Shown: positions 1 to 4,394 of the stretch, piece by piece | Position numbering within the stretch: position 1 is the first letter of the stretch | Layout of the letters: the number at the start of each line of letters is the position of its first letter | NCBI GenBank assembly: GCA_903864555.1 | Contig: CAIPGJ010000691.1 | Coordinates: forward strand, 1-7,354 | Direction of reading: 5' to 3' | DNA length: 7,354 bases | Origin: an uncultured Pseudomonadota bacterium | GTDB lineage: Bacteria; Pseudomonadota; Gammaproteobacteria; Burkholderiales; SG8-39 | The notes under the pieces: generated by a model | What the model was told of the DNA's origin: nothing | The model's database searches: none | The model's input: only the letters and a program-made list of their open reading frames with translations | Position numbers and translations under genes: made by a program

Positions 1-249
1 AAGAAATACCTTGCATCGACCGAGGGTCTTTTGACGTTGCACTTTCTGCCCGGTTACGCACCTGACTTGAATCCCGACAAGTTGGTGTGGAGCCATGTCA
101 AATGCGCCGGGACCGCACGGCGTCCCTTGCAAAAGGGCGAGAAACTAGGTGACAAAATCGAGAAGCAGCTTGCTGCACTCCAAAAATTGCCGCGTCTCGT
201 TCTTTCATTCTTCCATGCTCCATCTGTCGCCTATATTGGCGACAGATGA
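1..249 (+). pseudogene. IS630-family transposase, C-terminal part (cut by the window start)
   Basis: The frame is open from the first base and stops at TGA 247-249, giving 82 residues of the DDE domain C-terminus. The segment LHFLPGYAPDLNPDKLVW is the IS630/Tc1-mariner block around the third catalytic acid, usually written NPxE or NPDE. The ending LPRLVLSFFHAPSVAYI fits the usual end of long IS630 transposases, so the C-terminus looks complete; the N-terminus lies outside the window. The residue expected to be the catalytic Glu is Lys (codon AAG 79-81), one base from GAG, so the enzyme is probably inactive. Base composition is more AT-rich than the neighbours, as expected for acquired DNA. 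The element ends between the stop and about 270, just beyond the stop of the gene on the other strand. The family call is confident. The pseudogene call rests on one residue and an unseen N-terminus. Confidence 0.72.
221..248. repeat. 11-bp perfect inverted repeat at the transposase 3' end
   Basis: CATCTGTCGCC (221-231) and its exact reverse complement GGCGACAGATG (238-248) flank TATATT. The right arm contains the transposase stop codon. The position suggests a subterminal part of the IS right end, or a terminator-like hairpin that blocks transcription out of the element. There is no T-run on either side. IS630 elements insert at TA, and a TA at 251-252 is a possible element boundary. Confidence 0.7.
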
Positions 250-269
250 GTAATGCTTTGCCGTGGTCA

Positions 270-758
270 TCAGTCCAGCCGCCACGGTTCGCACCAACCG
301 GCCCAGGAGTTTTCCCCCAGCTTGAGGAAGGCCTGGTCGGGATTGCGCCGCACCGAGGTGTCGAAGTGCCAGCGGTTGACCGCTTCGTAGCGCACGCACT
401 TGGCCGGGTCAATGCTGCGCTTCCAGGCCAGGCAGGACAGCACGCTGGTGACGCGCACCGAAGACGCCACGTCCTCCACCAGGTGCACGCCGGTATCGCC
501 GGTATAGACCTCTACCGGGCGCGATCCGGCCGTGCCGGTGGAGACCATGCGCGCCTTGCCGATCTCCATGGCTTCGATGAAGATCATCAGCGAGCGGCCG
601 CCCGCCTGGGCACCGGGTTTCATTTCGCAGACCAGGTCGCGGGCGCGGATCATTTCATTGAGCAGCGGCGTGTTGGCTTGCGCCGCAGCGCTGCACAGTG
701 CCAGGGCAATGGCCGCGGGGGCCAGTCCGGATGCGGGCCGGGCCGCAGTCTTCTCCAT
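270..758 (-). CDS. Exported four-cysteine protein of unknown function
   Basis: 162 residues; I do not recognise the family. Residues 1-28 look like a Sec signal peptide: a basic start (MEKTAARPASG), a hydrophobic core LAPAAIALALCSA, and an AQA-N cleavage site. There is no lipobox, because Leu rather than Gly/Ala precedes Cys22. The mature protein has four cysteines (44, 109, 121, 156), suggesting two disulfides and a periplasmic location, and ends in a Trp-rich WAGWCEPWRLD. No catalytic motif is visible. The start at 758 was chosen for the signal peptide; the frame is open further upstream inside selU, so a longer start is possible. Only a weak purine-rich stretch (GCGGGG) precedes the ATG. 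It lies 43 bp after the selU stop on the same strand and is probably cotranscribed with it. Its 3' end abuts the IS630 remnant. Confidence 0.72.
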   Translation of the reverse strand: MEKTAARPASGLAPAAIALALCSAAAQANTPLLNEMIRARDLVCEMKPGAQAGGRSLMIFIEAMEIGKARMVSTGTAGSRPVEVYTGDTGVHLVEDVASSVRVTSVLSCLAWKRSIDPAKCVRYEAVNRWHFDTSVRRNPDQAFLKLGENSWAGWCEPWRLD

Positions 759-801
759 GGGCTGCCCCGCGGTCTGTCCTGCAGTCCTTGTTCGGTGCGG
801 T

Positions 802-1872
802 CTAAGCGGTGAGCGCATTGCCCTCGCCCAGGACCCGGGCCGCGCAGTCGGCCAGTGCGTCAGAGGCCAGCGAATCCGGCTGCAGCACCGGCTCGTTGCC
901 GCGAAGGTAATTGTTGTACATGGACTTGCGGTACAGCGGGTCGTAGTGCTTTTCCAGCAGGTCGGTGGTGAGTTCGGTCCAGGCTTGGCGGTCGATGCAG
1001 TCCATCCAGTGGTCGATGACTTCATGCGGCTGCAGCCGCGCCAGTTGCTGCAGCCGTGACTTGAGCTGCCCCGGCTGCTCAAGCAGGTGACGGTACTCGA
1101 CGATGAGGAAGCGCACGCGCTCGGCCAGTGGTGGTTCCACGCGCAGGCCCTGGCCGGCGCGCATGCATTCGATCATGGCATTGGGCAACTGCAGATGGCC
1201 GATCTTGCGGCTTTCGGCTTCGACGAACACCGGGCGCGTGCGGTCCAGACGGCGCAGCGCCTGCCACAGCGAAGTCTCGAAGGCCTTCTGTGAAGGTTGT
1301 GGGTCGCCGGGCAGGGCCCCCAGCACCGAGCCGCGATGGCGTGCCAGCGCTTCCAGGTCGAGCACCTGTGCGCCCTGGTTCGACAGCGCCTCCAGCAGCC
1401 GGCTCTTGGCGCTGCCAGTGGGGCCACAGACGACGCGATAGGTGAACTCGCGCGGCAGAGTCTCCAGATCGACGACCACGGCGCGACGGAATTCCTGGTA
1501 ACCGCCCTGCAGCGTCGCGGCGCGCCAGCCGATCTCGCGCAGCATGAAGGCGAGCGCACCGGAGCGCTTGCCGCCGCGCCAGCAGTAGACCAGTGGGCGC
1601 CAGTTCTGCGGCTTCGTTGAAAACGACTGCTCGATGTGCAGCGCGATGTTGCGTGCCATCAGGGCTGCACCGACCTTGCGTGCCTCAAAGGGCGACACCT
1701 GCTTGTACAGCGTGCCCACCCTCGCGCGCTCCTCGTCGCTCAGCACTGCAAGGCTTGCCGCGCGTGGTACATGGTCCAGCGCGTATTCACCGGGCGAGCG
1801 CACGTCGATGACATCCTCGAAATCATCGATCTGTGCTACGGTAACGCTGCTTTCCAGTTTCATGCTGCACAT
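802..1872 (-). CDS. selU: tRNA 2-selenouridine synthase SelU (MnmH/YbbB)
   Basis: 356 residues, close to the 364 of E. coli SelU. The family replaces sulfur of 2-thiouridine at wobble position 34 of tRNA-Lys, Glu and Gln with selenium from selenophosphate, through a geranylated intermediate. Residues about 10-135 form a rhodanese domain: IDVRSPGEY near 22, then the active-site loop YCWRGGKRS with Cys97, the number also known for the E. coli catalytic Cys. The P-loop NTPase/tRNA-binding half starts with GPTGSAKS (150-157). Its penultimate Gly is Ala, a departure from GxxxxGK[ST]. The block DLEALARHRGSVLG (172-185) is typical of the family. Two ATGs are possible: 1872 (MCSMKLE) and 1863 (MKLE). 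The second overlaps the stop of a 33-codon leader ORF (ATGA), so coupled initiation at 1863 is plausible. The gene is divergent from selD, which supplies its substrate. Confidence 0.95.
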   Translation of the reverse strand: MCSMKLESSVTVAQIDDFEDVIDVRSPGEYALDHVPRAASLAVLSDEERARVGTLYKQVSPFEARKVGAALMARNIALHIEQSFSTKPQNWRPLVYCWRGGKRSGALAFMLREIGWRAATLQGGYQEFRRAVVVDLETLPREFTYRVVCGPTGSAKSRLLEALSNQGAQVLDLEALARHRGSVLGALPGDPQPSQKAFETSLWQALRRLDRTRPVFVEAESRKIGHLQLPNAMIECMRAGQGLRVEPPLAERVRFLIVEYRHLLEQPGQLKSRLQQLARLQPHEVIDHWMDCIDRQAWTELTTDLLEKHYDPLYRKSMYNNYLRGNEPVLQPDSLASDALADCAARVLGEGNALTA

Positions 1873-1961
1873 GTGGTTTTGAATGCCTTGATGAACTGTT
1901 CCTGCTGCATTTTGCAGTGCGCCGGGCGTGCCCTGACGTTGTTTTGCCGGGGCCGACCCAT
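1860..1961 (-). CDS. Putative 33-residue leader peptide overlapping the selU start
   Basis: ATG at 1961 follows a strong Shine-Dalgarno AGGAG (1972-1968) with a 6-nt spacer, the best ribosome site in the selU-selD intergenic region. The frame encodes 33 residues (MGRPRQNN... ending FIKAFKTTCAA) and stops at TGA 1862-1860. That stop shares ATGA with the second selU ATG at 1863. The selU ATGs themselves have only a weak AAGG upstream. This arrangement suggests translational coupling. The peptide is basic with two Cys, and I recognise no family. It could instead be chance, with the AGGAG serving no real gene. Confidence 0.4.
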   Translation of the reverse strand: MGRPRQNNVRARPAHCKMQQEQFIKAFKTTCAA

Positions 1962-1967
1962 TTTAAG
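1939..1967 (+). promoter_or_regulatory. Weak candidate selD promoter
   Basis: TTGTTT (1939-1944) and TTTAAG (1962-1967) are spaced by 17 bp, with partial matches to sigma-70 -35 and -10. A start near 1974 would leave almost no leader before ATG 1979, or about 17 nt before ATG 1991. That would agree with the absence of a Shine-Dalgarno. The match is poor and rests on spacing. Confidence 0.22.
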
Positions 1968-1978
1968 CTCCTCACAAC

Positions 1979-3034
1979 ATGACCGCTTCCATGCAATCCA
2001 ACATTCAGCTTCTGGCCTACAGTCACGGCGGGGGATGAGGCTGCAAGATTGCTCCGGCCGTGCTGTCGGAGATTCTTGCCAATTCCCCGGTCCGCAACCT
2101 GCCCAAGGACCTCCTCGTCGGCATTGAGTCCAGTGACGACGCGGCGGTCTATCGCGTCAGCGCCGACCAGGCCATCGTCGCAACCACCGATTTCTTCACG
2201 CCCATCGTCAATGATCCGTATGACTTCGGGCGCATCGCCGCGACCAATGCGCTGTCGGACGTCTACGCCATGGGCGGGCGGCCGATCTTTGCCCTGGCGC
2301 TGTGCGGCATGCCGCTGGACAAGCTGCCGGTGGCGGCCATCCAGCGCATCCTCGCCGGCGGGGAATCCGTTTGTGCAGCCGCCGGGGTGCCCATCGCCGG
2401 TGGCCACTCCATCGACACACTGGAACCCATCTACGGACTGGTGGGCATCGGCCTGGTGCACCCGGACAAGATCAAGCGCAACAACAGCGCCCGGGCGGGC
2501 GACGTGCTCATCCTCGGCAAGTCACTGGGTGTGGGCATCCTTTCGGCGGCGCTGAAAAAGGGCCAGCTGTCCGACAAGGGTTATGAGCAGATGATCGCCA
2601 CCGCCACGCAACTCAATACCGCCGGCCCGGTGCTGGCCGACATGCCCGGCGTGCACGCCATGACCGATGTCACCGGTTTCGGACTGGCCGGCCACCTGAT
2701 GGAGATGTGCCGCGGTTCGCGCCTCGGGGCGCAATTGCGCTTTGCCGACATTCCGGTGCTGTCCGAGGCGCTCGACTGGGTGCAGCAGGGCACTGCCACT
2801 GGCGCCTCTGGGCGCAACTGGGCAGGCTATGGCCATGAGGTGGTGCTGCCCGAGCGTTTTGTCGAGTGGCAGCGCAATATCATCACCGATCCGCAGACCA
2901 GCGGTGGCTTGCTGGTGGCCTGCGAGCCATCGATTGCCAACGCAGTGCTGTGGGCGCTGCACCAGTCCGGCTGCAGGTCGGCTGCGGTGGTGGGCGTGAT
3001 GACCGAAGGACCGCCGGTGCTCACGGTGTCCTGA
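1979..3034 (+). CDS. selD: Selenophosphate synthetase SelD, selenocysteine-containing (UGA at 2036-2038)
   Basis: Selenide, water dikinase: selenide + ATP gives selenophosphate, AMP and phosphate, the selenium donor for Sec-tRNA and for SelU. Translation from ATG 1979 through the in-frame UGA gives 351 residues, close to the 347 of E. coli. The N-terminus is LLAYSHGGGUGCKIAP, with Sec20 where E. coli has Cys17 and Lys23 matching essential Lys20. Metal/ATP aspartates align with a constant offset of three: D54, D71 (TTDFF), D94 (ALSDVYAMGG) and D230 (AMTDVTGFG). GGHSID (141-146) and DPQTSGGLL (304-312) are further signatures. The UGA is followed by a SECIS-like hairpin. A second ATG at 1991 would make the residue Sec16; neither start has a clear Shine-Dalgarno. 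A call starting at GTG 2060 would omit the catalytic loop and is wrong. Decoding needs SelA, SelB and SelC, which lie outside the window. Confidence 0.95.
2036..2080 (+). promoter_or_regulatory. Sec UGA codon and bacterial SECIS-like hairpin in selD
   Basis: UGA is at 2036-2038. Directly downstream, GCAAGA (2043-2048) pairs with TCTTGC (2074-2079), and CTCCG (2052-2056) pairs with CGGAG (2067-2071). A small internal loop separates them, in which T2050 can pair with A2072. The apical loop is 10 nt, GCCGTGCTGT (2057-2066), starting 18 nt after the UGA. This fits bacterial SECIS elements, which place a short SelB-binding stem-loop within about 16-37 nt of the UGA inside the coding sequence. The pairing was worked out by eye, not by folding software. 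Confidence 0.82.
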
Positions 3035-3047
3035 TCCGGAATGAAGG

Positions 3048-3084
3048 GCCGGCTTGCAGGCGTGTGCAGCATGTGCAGGCTGGC
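3048..3084 (+). other. GC-rich hairpin downstream of selD
   Basis: GCCGGCTTGCA (3048-3058) can pair with TGCAGGCTGGC (3074-3084), an 11-bp stem with two G-U pairs and a 15-nt loop, 13 bp after the selD stop. No U-run follows, so it is not a standard intrinsic terminator. It may protect the mRNA 3' end or help Rho-dependent termination. Confidence 0.4.
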
Positions 3085-3108
3085 AGCAGGATGTATGAAG
3101 TTAGTATC

Positions 3109-3143
3109 CAGTGATCAGTGATCAGCAGCCAGTGCCCAGCATA
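3109..3143. repeat. Degenerate 7-bp tandem repeat
   Basis: Five units in register: CAGTGAT, CAGTGAT, CAGCAGC, CAGTGCC, CAGCATA. The first two are identical and all five start with CAG. It lies in the 205-bp gap between selD and tctC. A separate 10-bp palindrome, GCAGTACTGC, is at 3170-3179. The repeats look like decayed simple-sequence expansion, but could mark a protein-binding site. Confidence 0.5.
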
Positions 3144-3201
3144 AGGTCGCGGCAGCTTGATCGCAGCAGGCAGTACTGCAGGGTGGAGGACCGTAGCATG
3201 C

Positions 3202-3237
3202 AGGCGGATCTCCGCCTCCCGCATATCCCAGGAGGCG
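3202..3237 (+). promoter_or_regulatory. Two mutually exclusive hairpins over the tctC ribosome binding site
   Basis: AGGCGG (3202-3207) can pair with CCGCCT (3212-3217) around an ATCT tetraloop. The overlapping segment CGCCTCC (3213-3219) can instead pair, 7 of 7, with GGAGGCG (3231-3237), which contains the Shine-Dalgarno of tctC. The second pairing would hide the ribosome site; the first would free it. The sequence complementarity is direct observation. A regulatory role is inferred, since GC-rich purine/pyrimidine tracts can pair by chance. Confidence 0.4.
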
Positions 3238-3239
3238 TC

Positions 3240-4232
3240 ATGAAAAAGCTGTTCAGGCAGTCCCCGGCGCTGGCCCTGGCCAGCCTCGCGGCGGTGTGTA
3301 CGCAACCGGTGCTGGCGCAGCGCGCGGTGGACTCCTGGCCGACCCGGCCGGTGACCATCATCATCCCGTTTGCGCCGGGCGGCTCCACGGAGCTGGAGTT
3401 CCGGGTGTACGCGAACAAGCTGACCGAGAACATCGGCAAGCCCTTCCTGCTGGATTACAAGCCGGGCGCCGGCACCTTGGTCGGCACGAATTTCGTCGCC
3501 AAGGCGGCGCCGGATGGCTACACCGTGCTGGGGACCACCTCGAGTTTTTCGGCCGTGCCGTCGCTATACCCCGACATTCCCTATGACCCGGTGAAGGACC
3601 TGGCCCCGGTGAGCCAGATGACCTCCAAGTCCAGCCTGCTGGTCGTTCACCCGTCGGTGCCGTCTGGCAATGCGAAGGAATACTTTGCCTGGGCGAAGGC
3701 CAATCCGGGCAAATTGAACCACAGCACCTCCGGCGCAGGCGGCGGCCCGCACCTGCGCGCCGAGTACCTGTACAAGCTGGTGGGCGTGCAGGCCACCTTC
3801 GTGCATTACAAGGGCACCGGCCCGATGACCACCGACCTGGTGGCCGGGCGTGTGCATTCGGCCATGACCCTGCCGACGCTCGTTATCCCCTTCATCAACA
3901 CCGGCAAGCTGCGTGCGGTGGGCAGCACCGGCGCCCAGCGCAACCGCCTGCTGCCGGACCTGCCCACGCTGATGGAGCAGGGCGCCACCGGCTTTGATTA
4001 TTCCGCCTGGGCCGGCATGTTTGCCCCGGGGACCACGCCAGCGGCCCTGATCCACCGCCTGCAGTTGGAGCTGGTGAAAGTGGCAAAGGCGCCCGAGGTC
4101 ATCCAGAAGCTCGGCGCCGACGGCAACGACATGGTTGCAGGCACCCCGGAACAACTGGCGAAACTGGTGGTCGCCGATATCGAGCTCACCCGGCGCATGG
4201 TCAAGGAGACGGGGATCAAGCTGGAGCAATAG
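3240..4232 (+). CDS. TctC/Bug-family tripartite tricarboxylate transporter solute-binding protein
   Basis: 330 residues, the normal family length. A Sec signal peptide (MKKLFRQ, then SPALALASLAAVCTQPVLA, cut about residue 26 at LAQ-RA) exports it to the periplasm. Family features follow: WPTRPVTIIIPFAPGGSTE near 33-51 (the usual Asp after GGST is Glu here), KPGAGTLVGTNFVAKAAPDGYTV, YDPVKDLAPVS, and GAGGGPHLRAE with FVHYKGTGP around the ligand site. Members bind carboxylates or other small acids and pass them to TctA/TctB membrane subunits. No TctA or TctB gene is adjacent, as is common for the many orphan Bug proteins of Burkholderiales, so the ligand cannot be named. The start at 3240 was chosen over the longer open frame because AGGAGG (3230-3235) sits 4 nt upstream and the signal peptide begins there. 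It is followed by a strong terminator. Confidence 0.93.
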   Translation: MKKLFRQSPALALASLAAVCTQPVLAQRAVDSWPTRPVTIIIPFAPGGSTELEFRVYANKLTENIGKPFLLDYKPGAGTLVGTNFVAKAAPDGYTVLGTTSSFSAVPSLYPDIPYDPVKDLAPVSQMTSKSSLLVVHPSVPSGNAKEYFAWAKANPGKLNHSTSGAGGGPHLRAEYLYKLVGVQATFVHYKGTGPMTTDLVAGRVHSAMTLPTLVIPFINTGKLRAVGSTGAQRNRLLPDLPTLMEQGATGFDYSAWAGMFAPGTTPAALIHRLQLELVKVAKAPEVIQKLGADGNDMVAGTPEQLAKLVVADIELTRRMVKETGIKLEQ

Positions 4233-4238
4233 GCCTGT

Positions 4239-4278
4239 CCGTCGGCGTTCGGTTTCGTGAACGTCGGGCGGGTTTTTT
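4239..4278 (+). terminator. Strong intrinsic terminator after tctC
   Basis: CCGTCGGCGTTC (4239-4250) pairs with 4259-4271 through 12 pairs with one bulged G, closing an 8-nt loop, and is followed by GTTTTTTC (T-run 4273-4278). It begins 6 bp after the tctC stop and separates tctC from the next gene. Confidence 0.88.
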
Positions 4279-4290
4279 CGGTCTGCCATG

Positions 4291-4331
4291 GGCGATGCGC
4301 CTTCCGGCTTGGGCGGTGCGCCTTTCGGTTA
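4291..4331. repeat. Imperfect 21-bp-spaced direct repeat at the likely promoter
   Basis: GGCGATGCGCCTTCCGGCTT (4291-4310) recurs as GGCGGTGCGCCTTTCGGTTA (4312-4331), matching at 16 of 20 positions. The 21-bp offset is two helical turns, so both copies face the same side of the DNA. The second copy runs into the candidate -10 box. It could be a regulator operator or a local duplication. Confidence 0.5.
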
Positions 4332-4335
4332 TAGT
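4309..4335 (+). promoter_or_regulatory. Candidate promoter for the acyl-CoA synthetase gene
   Basis: TATAGT (4330-4335) is a good -10 match. TTGGGC (4309-4314) is a partial -35, with a spacing of 15 bp that is short for sigma-70. Its place just after the tctC terminator, with a predicted start near 4342, gives a leader of about 53 nt before GTG 4395. Confidence 0.35.
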
Positions 4336-4394
4336 CGCGCCACCATGCACGCGGCGCGGCATCCAGCCCGCACCGGCAAGACAAGGAGAACCCA

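Noticed and set aside
270..1082. Longer (270-residue) version of the exported four-cysteine protein reaching into selU
   Set aside because: The extra N-terminal part overlaps the well-supported selU frame and is low-complexity. The internal ATG at 758 begins a convincing signal peptide.
2036..2038. The in-frame stop at the start of selD as a nonsense mutation, with a shorter protein from GTG 2060
   Set aside because: The UGA falls exactly on the known Cys/Sec catalytic position, is followed by a SECIS-like hairpin, and the upstream frame encodes the conserved SelD N-terminus.
1636..2127. Plus-strand open frame of 163 codons spanning the selU 5' end and the selD start
   Set aside because: It is antisense to selU and out of frame with selD, and has no family features.
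3109..3143. The short repeats upstream of tctC as a CRISPR array
   Set aside because: The units are 7 bp, contiguous and degenerate, with no spacers and no cas genes.
3111..3239. N-terminal extension of the TctC protein from GTG 3111
   Set aside because: It would put 43 residues before a complete signal peptide and passes through the tandem repeat. AGGAGG supports ATG 3240.
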